39,020 bases of DNA from Thermus aquaticus (GCF_001280255.1 NZ_LHCI01000106.1:1911856-1950875), one strand, 5' to 3'. Positions 1-8,445 are shown, counted from the first letter of the stretch. Notes: generated by a model from the sequence alone, not told the origin. A program made the numbers and translations.

Positions 1-2
1 TG

Positions 3-554
3 GCCGCCCTGCTGGAAGAGGCGGCCCAAGAGGCCATCCGCCTGGCCCGGCGGCTCGGCCTGCCCCTCGAGGGCTACACCGCCCAGGGGGGCTTCTACGT
101 GGAGGGCGATAGCCCCCTCCTTCAAGCCCACCAGGACCTTCTGGGCCTAAAGGCGGAAGGGGCGGACCTCTTAAGGCTAGAAGAGCCCCTGGTCCGCCTC
201 CAGGTCCTAGCCGGTCCCGAAGCCCCCTTGGGCGCCCTTTTGGATGCCCTCCCCCCCGGCCTCACCTACCACGTGGCCGAAAGCCCCAAGATGCCCGGGG
301 TGCGCTTCGTCTCCCTCACCAAAGCGGGCGTGAGCAAGCTCTCCGCCGCCCGCCTGGTGGCCGAGGCCTACGGCCTCTCCCTGGCGGAGTGCGCCATGGT
401 GGGGGATGGGGAGAACGACCTGGAGCTGATCCGGGCCGTGGGCCTGGGCGTGGCCATGGGGAACGCCCCGGAAAGCGTGAAGCGGGCCGCCAAGCGGGTG
501 GTGGCCCCGGTGGAGGCCTGCGGCCTGGGGGAGGCCCTGGACCTCCTGGGGTAG
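3..554 (+). CDS. HAD-IIB (Cof-type) phosphatase, C-terminal part
   Basis: This reading frame is open from the left edge, so the gene begins outside the window; about 183 C-terminal residues are present. The conserved HAD motif IV is clear near the end (GDGENDLELI, followed by GVAMGNA), with the downstream K/R-rich tail typical of Cof-type HAD-IIB sugar-phosphate phosphatases. The upstream motifs with the catalytic aspartates are off the edge. Family members are cytosolic, Mg-dependent phosphatases acting on small phosphorylated metabolites; the substrate cannot be read from this piece. It ends 12 bases before asnS on the same strand, so the two may be co-transcribed. Family assignment is firm, substrate unknown. 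Confidence 0.85.
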   Translation, partial: AALLEEAAQEAIRLARRLGLPLEGYTAQGGFYVEGDSPLLQAHQDLLGLKAEGADLLRLEEPLVRLQVLAGPEAPLGALLDALPPGLTYHVAESPKMPGVRFVSLTKAGVSKLSAARLVAEAYGLSLAECAMVGDGENDLELIRAVGLGVAMGNAPESVKRAAKRVVAPVEACGLGEALDLLG

Positions 555-566
555 ACTAGCCCAGGT

Positions 567-1883
567 ATGCGGGCCTTCATTGAGGAGATCGCGCGCCACG
601 AAGGGCAGGAAGTAGAGCTAAGGGGCTGGGTCTACGGAAAGCGCTCCAAGGGCAAGATCCTCTTCCTGATCCTCCGGGACGGGACCGGCTTCCTGCAGGC
701 CACGGTGGTCAAAGGGGAGGTCCCCGAGGAGGTCTTCCAAAGGGCCGACCACCTGCCCCAGGAGACCGCCCTCAAGGTGTGGGGCCTGGTGCGGAAGGAC
801 GAACGCGCCCCCGGGGGGTACGAGCTTGCCGTACGGAACCTGGAGGTGGTGAGCCTCCCCCAGGGGGAGTACCCCATCGGCCCCAAGGAGCACGGCATTG
901 ACTTCCTCATGGACCACCGCCACCTCTGGCTCCGCCACCGCAGGCCCTTCGCCGTCATGCGCATCCGGGACGAGCTAGAACGGGGCATCCACGAGTTCTT
1001 CGGCGAGCGGGGCTTCCTGCGCTTTGACGCCCCCATCCTGACCCCCAGCGCCGTGGAGGGCACCACCGACCTCTTTGAGGTGGACCTTTTTGACGGAGAG
1101 AAGGCCTACCTCTCCCAGTCGGGCCAGCTCTACGCCGAGGCCGGGGCCATGGCCTACGCCAAGGTCTACACCTTCGGCCCCACCTTCCGGGCGGAAAGGA
1201 GCAAGACCCGGCGCCACCTCCTGGAGTTCTGGATGGTGGAGCCCGAGGTGGCCTTCATGACCCACGAGGAGAACATGGCTCTCCAGGAGGAGCTTGTGCG
1301 CTACCTGGTGGGCCGGGTCCTGGAACGGCGGGCCAGGGAGCTGGAGATGCTGGAGCGGGACCCCAAGGCCCTGGAACCCGCCGCCCAGGGCAACTACCCC
1401 CGCCTCACCTACAAGGAGGCCGTGGCCCTGGTGAACCGCCTGGCCGAGAAGGACCTCGAGGTCCCCCCCCTCCCCTACGGCGAGGACTTCGGGGCCCCCC
1501 ACGAGGCCGCCCTCAGCCGCCAGTTTGACCGCCCGGTTTTCGTGGAGCGCTACCCCGCCCGCATCAAGGCCTTTTACATGGAGCCGGATCCCGAAGACCC
1601 CGAGCTGGTCCTCAACGACGACCTCCTGGCCCCCGAGGGCTACGGGGAGATCATCGGGGGAAGCCAGAGGATCCACGACCTGGAGCTTTTGCGGCGCAAG
1701 ATCCGGGAGTTTGGCCTCCCCGAGGAGGTCTACGAGTGGTACCTGGACCTCCGCCGCTTCGGGAGCGTCCCCCACTCGGGCTTCGGCCTGGGGCTTGAGC
1801 GCACCGTGGCCTGGATCTGCGGCCTCAGCCACGTGCGGGAGGCCATCCCCTTCCCCAGGATGTACACCCGCATGCGCCCCTGA
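567..1883 (+). CDS. asnS: Asparaginyl-tRNA synthetase
   Basis: A 438-residue class IIb aminoacyl-tRNA synthetase, the length expected for Thermus AsnRS. An N-terminal OB-fold anticodon-binding domain (about residues 1-100, with [11 protein letters not shown]) is followed by the class II catalytic core. Motif 2 shows as [17 protein letters not shown] (residues about 210-226) and motif 3 as [10 protein letters not shown] near the C terminus. The RSKTRRH form of motif 2 and the short length favour AsnRS over AspRS, which is longer and carries an inserted domain in bacteria. It charges tRNA-Asn with asparagine in the cytosol. The start has only a weak ribosome-binding site. The 3' end faces pdxT across a roughly 300-base gap. 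Confidence 0.95.
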   Translation: MRAFIEEIARHEGQEVELRGWVYGKRSKGKILFLILRDGTGFLQATVVKGEVPEEVFQRADHLPQETALKVWGLVRKDERAPGGYELAVRNLEVVSLPQGEYPIGPKEHGIDFLMDHRHLWLRHRRPFAVMRIRDELERGIHEFFGERGFLRFDAPILTPSAVEGTTDLFEVDLFDGEKAYLSQSGQLYAEAGAMAYAKVYTFGPTFRAERSKTRRHLLEFWMVEPEVAFMTHEENMALQEELVRYLVGRVLERRARELEMLERDPKALEPAAQGNYPRLTYKEAVALVNRLAEKDLEVPPLPYGEDFGAPHEAALSRQFDRPVFVERYPARIKAFYMEPDPEDPELVLNDDLLAPEGYGEIIGGSQRIHDLELLRRKIREFGLPEEVYEWYLDLRRFGSVPHSGFGLGLERTVAWICGLSHVREAIPFPRMYTRMRP

Positions 1884-2187
1884 GGCCGGAGGCGTCCGGC
1901 TGACGCGCATAGGGGAGACCCCCTGGGCCGCCCGAAGCCCCGAGGCGGTGGCCCAGGGAAGGGGTTGCGGCCAAAGGCCCGGTCCCCGGACTCCCCACGG
2001 AGGCTGAGGAGAGGCTGACGTCCGACTCCCTTGCCGATACAACTCCCCTCCCACGGCCGGGCGGGGCAAGGGACGGGAAACCCCGCTCTCCGGGACCTCC
2101 CTTCTCTCCGGGAGGCCCTAGGCCACAGGGGCCTGAAAGCTTTCCGGGAAGGAAGCCCCCGGTTGCCTCTGGCCGGGACCCCGTGAG
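1884..2187. other. Convergent intergenic region with strong hairpins; possible structured RNA
   Basis: This 304-base gap lies between the 3' ends of asnS (+) and pdxT (-), so it cannot be a leader of either. No convincing ORF was found. Several self-complementary stretches can be read: CCCTGGGCC near 1919-1927 against GGCCCAGGG near 1949-1957; TCCCTTGCC near 2027-2035 against GGCAAGGGA near 2066-2074; CCTCCC/GGGAGG near 2097-2115; and GGCCC/GGGCC near 2113-2132. Some of these could simply be terminators for the two convergent genes. No match to RNase P RNA, tmRNA, SRP RNA or a known riboswitch core was recognised by eye. A free-standing small RNA is possible but unproven. Confidence 0.35.
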
Positions 2188-2763
2188 CTAGACCCCTGCC
2201 AGCTCCAGAAAGAGGCGGTGAAGGCGGGCGTCCTCCGTGAGCTCGGGGTGGAAGCTGCTGGCAAGAAGCCTTCCCTGGCGCACCAGGACGGGAAGGCCCC
2301 CAAGCTCCGCCAGGACCTCCACCCCCTCCCCTAGCCTGCGGAAGACGGGGGCCCGGATGAAGACCCCAGGGAAGGGACCGAGGCCCTTCACCTGCACCTC
2401 CTCCTGGAAGCTCTCCACCTGCCTGCCGAAGGCGTTCCGCTCCACGGCCACGTCCAGGACCCCAAGGCGAGGCTGCTCGGGGTAGCCCAAGATCTCCTTG
2501 GCCATCCAGATGGCCCCGGCGCAGGTGCCAAAGAGGGCCAGGCTCCCCTCCTCCACCCGCCGCCGCACCGCCTCCTCGAGGCCGTACTCCCGGGCCAGTT
2601 TGCCGATGGTGGTGGACTCCCCGCCGGGGACGATGAGGGCCTTAAGGCCCAGAAGGTGCTCGGGCTTGCGAACCTCTTTGGCCTCCACCCCAAGCCGCCT
2701 GAGGGCCTCCTTGTGCTCGCGGAAATCCCCCTGTAGGGCCAAGACGCCGACCACGCCCCTCAT
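2188..2763 (-). CDS. pdxT: Pyridoxal 5'-phosphate synthase glutaminase subunit PdxT
   Basis: Class I glutaminase that hydrolyses glutamine and channels ammonia to PdxS for PLP synthesis. The sequence opens with the family signature MRGVVGVLALQGDFREH. It contains PGGESTT, the nucleophile loop FGTCAGAIWMAKEI (catalytic Cys) and the C-terminal FHPELTEDARLH carrying the His and Glu of the triad. The start at 2763 is preferred over an in-frame start 27 bases upstream because the protein then begins at the conserved family N terminus and lies 7 bases after the uvsE stop. It is the last gene of a five-gene minus-strand operon. Its partner pdxS lies about 17 kb away, which is unusual because the two are adjacent in many bacteria. 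Confidence 0.95.
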   Translation of the reverse strand: MRGVVGVLALQGDFREHKEALRRLGVEAKEVRKPEHLLGLKALIVPGGESTTIGKLAREYGLEEAVRRRVEEGSLALFGTCAGAIWMAKEILGYPEQPRLGVLDVAVERNAFGRQVESFQEEVQVKGLGPFPGVFIRAPVFRRLGEGVEVLAELGGLPVLVRQGRLLASSFHPELTEDARLHRLFLELAGV

Positions 2764-2770
2764 CCTGGCC

Positions 2771-3631
2771 CTAGGCCCCCCTCTTGTCAAGGACGGGCTC
2801 TAAGGCCCTCTCCTTCCCCTTGGCCTCCAGCATGAGGTCGGCGGGGCCGGGCAAGGCCCCAAGGAGCCTCTCCCAGTCCTCCCGGGCCACGAAGAAGGCG
2901 TGGGCCCCGGGGCGCTTGCCAGGGTCCTGGCTGGAGAGGTGGACCTTGGGCCGGCCCCTCCAGGTGGAAAAGGCCAAGGCCAGGGCCTCCTTCAGGGAAA
3001 GCCGCCCGGGGTTTAAGGCGTGGTGGAGGGCGTCCACCACCACCCCCACCCCCAGGGCCTCGGCCGCTTCCAGGACCTCCTCCACACTCCAGAGCCTCTC
3101 GTCGTTTTCCAGGGCCAGGTAGCGGAGGACCTCGCCCTCTCCCCGGAGGTTTTCCACAAAGCGCCTGAGGGCCCGCCTCCGGTCCCCGTAGGCCCCGCCC
3201 AGGTGGAGGACCAAAACCCCTTCCTCGGCCTGGAGGAGGCTCAGGACCCGGGCCGAGTAGCGGAGCTCCGCCAGGGAGCGCTCCACCACCTTTGGGCTTG
3301 GGCTTCCCGGGTTCACGTACTGGCCGGGGTGCATGGAAAGCCGCTGGCCCAGAGCCCGGGCCAGGGCCCCCAGACGGGCGAGCTCCGCCCCATGGGCCCG
3401 CTCCCAGTCGTAGGGGAAGGCGGGGTGGGAGGCGAAGGGGATCAGGTGCTGGCCAATGCGGAAGAGGTGGAAGCCCTCCTTTGGGTTCCAGCGGAGGATC
3501 CTCTCCAGATCGGCCAGGTTCTCGGCCGCCTTGGCCCGGGCCCGCTCCTCCGAAAGCGAGGCCAGGCGCAGGGTGTGGTTGGTGCTGGCCCTGAGGGTCA
3601 GGTTCTCGCAGGGATAGCCCAGCCGGATCAC
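2771..3631 (-). CDS. uvsE: UV damage endonuclease (UVDE/UvsE)
   Basis: A 286-residue TIM-barrel metal-dependent endonuclease that nicks DNA immediately 5' of UV photoproducts and some other lesions. The family N terminus [15 protein letters not shown] is intact, with the lesion-probing Tyr6 and Asn10 in place. [13 protein letters not shown] (metal-binding His at about residue 101, Gln/Tyr just after), [20 protein letters not shown] and [12 protein letters not shown] supply further metal-site residues. The start is GTG, overlapping the yceI-like stop by four bases (GTGA), which implies translational coupling. A UVDE from T. thermophilus has been structurally characterised; this matches it in length and motifs. 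It sits in an operon just downstream of the rhodopsin gene. Confidence 0.93.
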   Translation of the reverse strand: MIRLGYPCENLTLRASTNHTLRLASLSEERARAKAAENLADLERILRWNPKEGFHLFRIGQHLIPFASHPAFPYDWERAHGAELARLGALARALGQRLSMHPGQYVNPGSPSPKVVERSLAELRYSARVLSLLQAEEGVLVLHLGGAYGDRRRALRRFVENLRGEGEVLRYLALENDERLWSVEEVLEAAEALGVGVVVDALHHALNPGRLSLKEALALAFSTWRGRPKVHLSSQDPGKRPGAHAFFVAREDWERLLGALPGPADLMLEAKGKERALEPVLDKRGA

Positions 3632-4143
3632 CGCCGGACCTCAGCCTCCAGGAAGACCTCCACCTCGTCCCGGACCTCGAGGAAGAGGAAGCGGGGCCGT
3701 TCAAACCCCCAGTCGGAGAAGCGGGTCGTGAAGGCCCCCCGGAAGCGGAAGGCCCCGGGGCCTCCGGAAAGCTCCCCCAGAACCCTCACCGGCCTCCGCC
3801 TCCCCGCCATCTCCAGCTCCCCCTCCACCACGAAGGAGGCCCCGTCCCGGTAGGCCCGCCTGGGGTAGAGGCAGGCCAGGGGGTACTCCTTGGCCTTCAG
3901 GATCTCCAGGGCCTTCTTGTCCCGCTCGCCATTGCCCGAGTCCCAGGCCTCCTGCCGGAGGCACACCTTCCCAGAGGCCCTCTCCAGGCCGTCCCAGACC
4001 ACCTCCCCTTGGGCGGTGGGGTTTTTACCCTCCCAGCTTCCCAAGGGGTAGTAGCCCCGGTAGCGGGCCAGGCCCTCCACGGCGTAGGGGGCCTGGGCCT
4101 GGGCTATAAGCAGGAAAATGAACAGGAAAAGGATCCTCCTCAC
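3628..4143 (-). CDS. Secreted YceI-family (polyisoprenoid-binding type) protein
   Basis: A 171-residue protein with a hydrophobic signal peptide ([18 protein letters not shown]) followed by a beta-rich domain of YceI type. Typical elements are [18 protein letters not shown] at the start of the mature domain, [17 protein letters not shown] in the middle and an [17 protein letters not shown] strand near the end. YceI proteins form a lipocalin-like barrel; a T. thermophilus family member has been shown to bind a long polyisoprenoid. A periplasmic isoprenoid or quinone carrier role is therefore plausible (inference). It overlaps the flavin-reductase stop and the uvsE start by four bases each. The domain is divergent, so the family call is good but not certain. 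Confidence 0.75.
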   Translation of the reverse strand: MRRILFLFIFLLIAQAQAPYAVEGLARYRGYYPLGSWEGKNPTAQGEVVWDGLERASGKVCLRQEAWDSGNGERDKKALEILKAKEYPLACLYPRRAYRDGASFVVEGELEMAGRRRPVRVLGELSGGPGAFRFRGAFTTRFSDWGFERPRFLFLEVRDEVEVFLEAEVRR

Positions 4144-4673
4144 GGCTTCTCCCCTCCGCTCGGAACGGGAACTCTGGACCGCTCCTTTGGGCTAAACCGC
4201 CAGCGCTCCCCTAAGGTGGCGTAGTCCCGGAAGCCCAGGAAGAGGATGGGCCTTTCCTTGGCCTCCCGGGAGCCCTCGGCGTGGACCACCTCCCCCAGGA
4301 AGAGGGCGTGGTCCCCGTCGGTGGGCCACTCCGAGACCCGCATCTCGTAAACGGCCAAGGCCCTCTCCGGCACCAGGGTGTGGAGGAGCTTCCGCGCGGG
4401 CCTAAGGGCCACCCCGAGCCGCCTGGCCTTGTCCACCTTACGCCCGGAGAGGTACCCGGCCCGCACCACCCAGTCCCGATCCTCCCAGGGCAGGAAGGCC
4501 AGGGCGGCTTCCGAAAGCTCCCGGAGGAGGCTTAGGGTGTGGTTCTTCCGGTCCACGGCCAGGAGGAAGCGGAAGGGCTCCTTGGAGGCAGGCATCCACC
4601 AGGCCATGGGCATGAAGTTGCGGCCCACAGCGAGGAGGGCCAGGCGCATGGGGTAGAAGTGGGCCCGGTACAC
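4140..4673 (-). CDS. Flavin reductase-like (FMN-binding split-barrel) protein
   Basis: About 177 residues from a GTG start at 4673, one base after the upstream SDR stop. An in-frame ATG much further upstream would lie inside the SDR gene and give a low-complexity extension, so it was rejected. The body resembles flavin reductase domain proteins: GRNFMPMAWWMPASKEPFRF at the N terminus, KNHTLSLLRELSEAALAFLP, and HALFLGEVVHAEGS in the C-terminal half. Such proteins bind FMN and often reduce flavin for a partner oxygenase or act as flavoenzymes themselves; the partner is not evident here. It overlaps the next gene by ATGA, indicating coupling. Confidence 0.8.
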   Translation of the reverse strand: MYRAHFYPMRLALLAVGRNFMPMAWWMPASKEPFRFLLAVDRKNHTLSLLRELSEAALAFLPWEDRDWVVRAGYLSGRKVDKARRLGVALRPARKLLHTLVPERALAVYEMRVSEWPTDGDHALFLGEVVHAEGSREAKERPILFLGFRDYATLGERWRFSPKERSRVPVPSGGEKP

Positions 4674-4674
4674 C

Positions 4675-5298
4675 CTAGACCTCCAGGACCTGGGGCGGGG
4701 GGTCCCGCAGGACCCCTTCCAGGACCCTCCCCGCGGCCTCCTCGGGGGAGAGGGCCCCTTTGGGCGGCCCGCCCAGGGGGGTCCAAAGCCCCGTGGCCAC
4801 GGCCGGAAGCCGCACCAGGACCAGGTGCACCCCTTCCCGGGCAAGCTCCTTCCTGGCCGCCTCCACGTAGGCCTCGAGGGCCCCCTTGGCGGCGGCGTAG
4901 GCGGCGAAGCCGGGAACCCGCACGTAGGCGGGGTAGGCCCCGAAGAAGACGGCCCTAGCCCCCTTGTTGAAGCGGGCGTGCTTGAGGAGAAAGGCCGCCG
5001 TGAGCAGGTGGGCGGCCAGCATGCCCTCCAGGGCCTCCCGGCTCACCTCCCGCACGGGATGCCGCCCCGCCACCCCCACGGCGTGGAAGAGAAGGTCCAG
5101 AGGCCCCACCTCCTCCAGGAGGGCCCTGGCCTCCAGCTCATCGCTGAGGTCGGCGGGGAGGGCCCGGCCGCCCACGGCCTGGGCTAGCTCCAAAAGAGGG
5201 CCGGCCCGCCGCCCGGAAAGGAAGAGCTCCTGGCCCTTAAGAGCTCGGGCCAGGGCCCCACCCAATCCCCCTGTGGCGCCGGTGATGAGGACACGCAT
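4675..5298 (-). CDS. Short-chain dehydrogenase/reductase
   Basis: A compact 207-residue Rossmann-fold oxidoreductase. The cofactor-binding motif TGATGGLGGALA is at the N terminus, the DLSD loop near residue 50 probably contacts the adenine ring, and YAAAKGALEAY holds the catalytic Tyr and Lys at about residues 134-138. The ARR after the second strand suggests NADPH preference (inference). At about 200 residues it is shorter than classic SDRs (250), as in several Thermus and Deinococcus relatives. It is the first gene of the operon SDR, flavin reductase, YceI, uvsE, pdxT, and begins 78 bases after the rhodopsin stop on the same strand, so read-through from the rhodopsin promoter is conceivable. 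Confidence 0.85.
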   Translation of the reverse strand: MRVLITGATGGLGGALARALKGQELFLSGRRAGPLLELAQAVGGRALPADLSDELEARALLEEVGPLDLLFHAVGVAGRHPVREVSREALEGMLAAHLLTAAFLLKHARFNKGARAVFFGAYPAYVRVPGFAAYAAAKGALEAYVEAARKELAREGVHLVLVRLPAVATGLWTPLGGPPKGALSPEEAAGRVLEGVLRDPPPQVLEV

Positions 5299-5345
5299 GG
5301 CCTTCAGGCTAAAGGCTGAAGCGGCCGCGGTTTGTAGGGCAGGGA

Positions 5346-5375
5346 GAAAAGCCCCAGGCGGGCCGCCTCCAGGCG
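5346..5375 (-). terminator. Candidate terminator after the rhodopsin gene
   Basis: Read on the minus strand, a GC-rich self-complementary stretch (AGGCGG/CCGCCT around 5356-5368, flanked by GCC/GGC) is followed by GGGGCTTTTCT. The hairpin is compact and the T-run is short, so termination may be partial. Confidence 0.35.
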
Positions 5376-5376
5376 T

Positions 5377-6159
5377 TCAGGCGGCCTTGACTCCCTCCCC
5401 GAAGCCCTCCTCGAGGCTCTTCGCCCGGGCGATGGCGAAGACGAGGAGGCCGTAGATGGGCTTGGCGATGAGGTCGGCCAGGCTATACCCAAGCTGGATG
5501 GCCACTTCCTGGGCGGCCCCGCCGGGAAGCCAGGTGCCCAGGGCGTAGGCGATGGGGTAGAAGCCCCAGGACATCAGGAGGACGAGCCGAGTAGCACCGA
5601 GAAGCTCCAACACCCTGGGGCCGAACTTGGCCTCCCGGATGGCCTGGCCCAGCTCCACCCAGAGCACGTAGAGGATGTAGAAGAAGGGCACCGAGGACAA
5701 GGCCCCCCAGAGCGTCCGCGGACCGGGCTCGGTGTTGACCTCCCCCACGTACCCGAGGCCCAGCATGAGCACGGAGGCCACCACCAGCTTGATCCCCAGG
5801 TTCCAGGTGCGGGCCGCAGGGAGACCCAGCACCAGGATCAGCTCCAGGAGGAGAAGGGGTACGGTGAGGAGCCAGTCGGCGTAGCGGTAGAAGTCGTTGA
5901 AGGGCTTCCCCGTGGGCACGTAGACCCCTCCTTGCAGCTGGTAGGCCCCCACCCAGCTCTCAAAGATACGCAGGTAGTGATAGCCTGCGATGAAGACGAT
6001 CAGGGCGGAGAGGTAAAGGGCGATGTGGTACCTGGGGGCCACGTAGCTCCGCGCCAGGAGGAAGAAGACGAAGGCGGCGAACATCCCGGCGATGGTCAGG
6101 GAGAGCATGTTGAACACCAGCCAGTACTGGCCAAAGCTCAGTTCCGGAAGCATCCGCAT
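5377..6159 (-). CDS. Thermophilic rhodopsin, light-driven outward proton pump
   Basis: A 260-residue seven-helix microbial rhodopsin. Counting from the ATG at 6159, helix C reads RYADWLLTVPLLLLE, giving R92, D95 (Schiff-base counter-ion), T99 and E106 (proton donor), the D-T-E pattern of outward proton pumps of the proteorhodopsin/xanthorhodopsin group. H61 in GYHYLRI matches the conserved helix-B histidine that pairs with the counter-ion. Helix G (GYSLADLIAKPIYG) supplies D229 and the retinal lysine K233. These numbers coincide with those described for thermophilic rhodopsin of T. thermophilus JL-18. Leu103, at the position equivalent to proteorhodopsin 105, predicts green absorption (inference). 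The start has the ribosome-binding site AAAGGAGGT. The retinal-forming blh gene is divergent next door. Confidence 0.96.
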   Translation of the reverse strand: MRMLPELSFGQYWLVFNMLSLTIAGMFAAFVFFLLARSYVAPRYHIALYLSALIVFIAGYHYLRIFESWVGAYQLQGGVYVPTGKPFNDFYRYADWLLTVPLLLLELILVLGLPAARTWNLGIKLVVASVLMLGLGYVGEVNTEPGPRTLWGALSSVPFFYILYVLWVELGQAIREAKFGPRVLELLGATRLVLLMSWGFYPIAYALGTWLPGGAAQEVAIQLGYSLADLIAKPIYGLLVFAIARAKSLEEGFGEGVKAA

Positions 6160-6311
6160 AACTCACGACCTCCTTTCTCGGCAGCCCGCCTGGGGCTTCA
6201 AGGCCATTAGAGAGCAAGGAAAAGGCGGAAACGTTTACCTACACAACATTTTGACAAAAGGTGTACACTACACCACAAACGCCTTTCTCAAGGCACGGGA
6301 AAAGATGAGGC
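6160..6311. promoter_or_regulatory. Divergent rhodopsin/blh promoter region with palindrome
   Basis: This 152-base intergenic region is distinctly AT-richer than its surroundings. It contains the 8-bp palindrome GTGTACAC (6261-6268), the palindrome AAACGTTT (6229-6236), and a direct repeat CTACAC at 6239-6244 and 6268-6273, 29 bases apart. TTGACA (6251-6256) and its complement-strand neighbour TTGTCA could be overlapping -35 elements for the two directions, but neither has a good -10 at 16-18 bases. Weak canonical promoters plus palindromes suggest activator or repressor control. TGTAC-type sites are reported for LitR/CarH-class light regulators, so light control is a testable inference only. 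Confidence 0.5.
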
Positions 6312-7079
6312 ATGCCCTCTTTCTACCTCCTTCCCTTCATCTTCCTCCCCGAGGCCTGGGCCCTGGGCCTCCTCCTCCTCTCCGCCCTGGCCTTAGGGAT
6401 GCCCCACGGCGCGGCCGACCTTTTGGTAGCCCGGAGGCTTGGCCTGCCCCTCCTGCCCTACCTAGCCCTCTATCTGGGCCTTGCGGGCCTTCTCCTGGCC
6501 CTCCTCCTCCAACAGCCTGCCCTCGCCCTCCTCCTCTTCTTGGGCATGGCCCTCTTCCATTGGGGCCGCGTGGAGGGCAAGGGGGCCCTGGGGTACCTGA
6601 GGGCGGGCACGATCCTCCTCTTTCCTTTCCTTTTCCATCAGGAGGCCATCCAGCCCTTTCTCCAGGCCTTCTCTGGGGGTTTTGGCCTTCCTCCATGGGT
6701 AGCGGGGGCCTCGTGGGGCTTCCTTCTGCTCCTTGCACTCCGGGAGAGGCCAAGGGCCAGAGCCCTAGGGGACACCCTCCTCCTGGCCTTGGTGGCGGCC
6801 TTGGCCCACCCCTACGCCGCCTTGGGAGGCTACTTCATCCTCCAACACAGCCTGGACAGCCTGCGCCTGGTGGGCGTTCGGGGTCGGGAGTGGCTCTGGG
6901 TGTACGGGGGGACTCTAGGGGGGATCGTCCTCGCCCTCCTCCTTTACCCCAGGCTCCAGGACCCCCTGGCCGCCTACATGGGGGCCATCTTCGCCCTCAC
7001 CCTGCCTCACCTCCTGACCATGGAGCTTTGGCTTGGGCGGCTTCGGCCTCGCGGACAATCGCCCGCGCCAGGTCGCTGA
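6312..7079 (+). CDS. blh: Brp/Blh-family beta-carotene 15,15'-dioxygenase
   Basis: A 255-residue, highly hydrophobic protein with six or more membrane segments. The Brp/Blh histidines are present: GMPHGAADLLVARR near the N terminus, LFHWGRVEG at about residue 80, AHPYAALGGYFILQHSLDSLR at about 157-175, and LPHLLTMELW near the C terminus. These histidines hold the iron that cleaves beta-carotene to two retinals in the membrane. Its position head-to-head with the rhodopsin gene shows its job: supplying the chromophore. The ATG at 6312 is chosen as the first start in this frame; its ribosome-binding site is weak. Its last 83 bases overlap the convergent SDR/DUF2867 gene. Confidence 0.92.
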   Translation: MPSFYLLPFIFLPEAWALGLLLLSALALGMPHGAADLLVARRLGLPLLPYLALYLGLAGLLLALLLQQPALALLLFLGMALFHWGRVEGKGALGYLRAGTILLFPFLFHQEAIQPFLQAFSGGFGLPPWVAGASWGFLLLLALRERPRARALGDTLLLALVAALAHPYAALGGYFILQHSLDSLRLVGVRGREWLWVYGGTLGGIVLALLLYPRLQDPLAAYMGAIFALTLPHLLTMELWLGRLRPRGQSPAPGR

Positions 7080-8445
7080 AGATGCGCCGGTGGATGGGGT
7101 AAAGGGCCCACCAGTAGAGGAAGCCCGTGAGGCCCTTGGGCTCAAAGTAGGCGGTCTGGACCAGGAGGCTTCCCCCCTTCTCCTCCCGGGCCTCCCACTC
7201 CAGCCAGGCCCGCCCGGGAAGGCGCATCTCCGCCCGCAGGCGGAGGAGCCGGGGAGGCTCTACGGCCTCCACCCGCCAGAAGTCCACCGCCTCCCCGGGG
7301 AGGAGCTCGGTGGGGTGGCGCCTCCCCCGCCTCAGGCCCGGCCCCCCCACCATCCGGTCCAACAGGCCCCTCAGGACCCAGGCCCAGTTCCAGGCGAGCC
7401 AGCCCCGCTCGCCACCTAGAGAAGAGAAGCTTCTGAAGAGGGCTTCCGGGGAAGCCTTGGCGTGGAGGACCCGGACCTCGCGGATGAGGCCCTCGCGGTC
7501 CTCGAGGCGGTACCCTTCCCCGTAAAGCGCCCCGGACCAGCGGGTCTCCACCTCCCCCAGGGCGATGCGCTCCAGGGCCAGCTCCACCGCCTTGCGGTAG
7601 GGGATGGGCTCCACCTCGGGGAAGAGGGCCCTGGCCCTACCGGTGTCCGCCACCAAGGGGTGGAGGATCCCCTCCACCAGGGGCAGGGCCAGGCGGTTGG
7701 GGATGGGGGTCACCAGGCCCACCCAAAGGGCGGCGAGCCTGGGGGCCAGCACGGGGACGGGAAGGATGACCCGCTTAAGCCCCCGGACCTCGGCGTAGGT
7801 CTCCATCATGGCCTTGAAGGAGAGGGGCTCGGCGCCGATCTCCACCACGCCGGAGGGCCCCCGCTCCAGGGCCAGGAGGAGGTAAGCCAACACGTCGCGG
7901 ATGGCGATGGGCGAGACGGGGTTCAGCACCCAGCGGGGGGCCACCATGATGGGCAGGCGCTCCGTCAGGTAGCGGACCATCTCAAAGCTAGCGGACCCCG
8001 AGCCCACGATGGGCCCGGCGCGGAACTCCGTGGCGGGGAGGTTTGCCCTCAGGATCTCCCCCACCTGGGCCCGGCTCCTTAGGTGGGGGGAGGGTTTCCC
8101 TTCCTTGGGCAGGAGCCCGCCGAGGTAGACCACGTGCGCAAGGCCCACCTCCCGGGCCACCCGGGCGAAGGTCTCCGCCTGGCGGCGCTCCGCCTCCTGG
8201 AAGGCCTTTTCCGAGAGCATGGCGTGGACCAGGTAGTAGGCGGCCTCCACCCCCTCCAGGGCCCGCCTCAGGGCTTCCTCGTCCTCGAGGCTCCCCCGCA
8301 CCACCTCCACCCGCCCCGCCCAGGGGCGCCCCTGAAGGCGGGCCTCGTCCCGCACCAGGACCCGCACCTGGTGGCCCCTCTCCAGAAGCCTAGGCACCAG
8401 CCTTCCCCCCACGTAGCCCGTGGCCCCCGTAACCAAGACGCGCAC
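6997..8445 (-). CDS. NAD(P)-binding SDR with C-terminal DUF2867-like domain
   Basis: About 482 residues from the GTG at 8445, chosen because the protein then opens directly with the Rossmann motif VRVLVTGATGYVGGRLVPRL. The first roughly 290 residues form an atypical extended SDR (NmrA/epimerase-like) with DNA-derived landmarks YYLVHAML and GPIVGSGSASFEM. The C-terminal roughly 150 residues (WLAWNWAWVLRGLLDRMVGG onward, including VDFWRVEAVEPPRLLRLRAE) resemble the DUF2867/SRPBCC-like domain often fused to this SDR. The substrate is unknown. The classic YxxxK catalytic pair is not evident, as in other atypical members. It is transcribed away from the CrtI-like gene; its 3' end overlaps blh on the other strand by 83 bases. 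Confidence 0.82.
   Translation of the reverse strand: MRVLVTGATGYVGGRLVPRLLERGHQVRVLVRDEARLQGRPWAGRVEVVRGSLEDEEALRRALEGVEAAYYLVHAMLSEKAFQEAERRQAETFARVAREVGLAHVVYLGGLLPKEGKPSPHLRSRAQVGEILRANLPATEFRAGPIVGSGSASFEMVRYLTERLPIMVAPRWVLNPVSPIAIRDVLAYLLLALERGPSGVVEIGAEPLSFKAMMETYAEVRGLKRVILPVPVLAPRLAALWVGLVTPIPNRLALPLVEGILHPLVADTGRARALFPEVEPIPYRKAVELALERIALGEVETRWSGALYGEGYRLEDREGLIREVRVLHAKASPEALFRSFSSLGGERGWLAWNWAWVLRGLLDRMVGGPGLRRGRRHPTELLPGEAVDFWRVEAVEPPRLLRLRAEMRLPGRAWLEWEAREEKGGSLLVQTAYFEPKGLTGFLYWWALYPIHRRIFSDLARAIVREAEAAQAKAPWSGGEAG

Noticed and set aside
975-2069. Long minus-strand ORF opposite asnS
   Set aside because: It is antisense to a certain synthetase gene and reads as Gly/Pro/Leu/His-rich sequence, as expected from high third-position GC. 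No motif.
1884-2187. RNase P RNA, SRP RNA, tmRNA or cobalamin riboswitch
   Set aside because: Characteristic conserved cores of each were looked for on both strands and not found.
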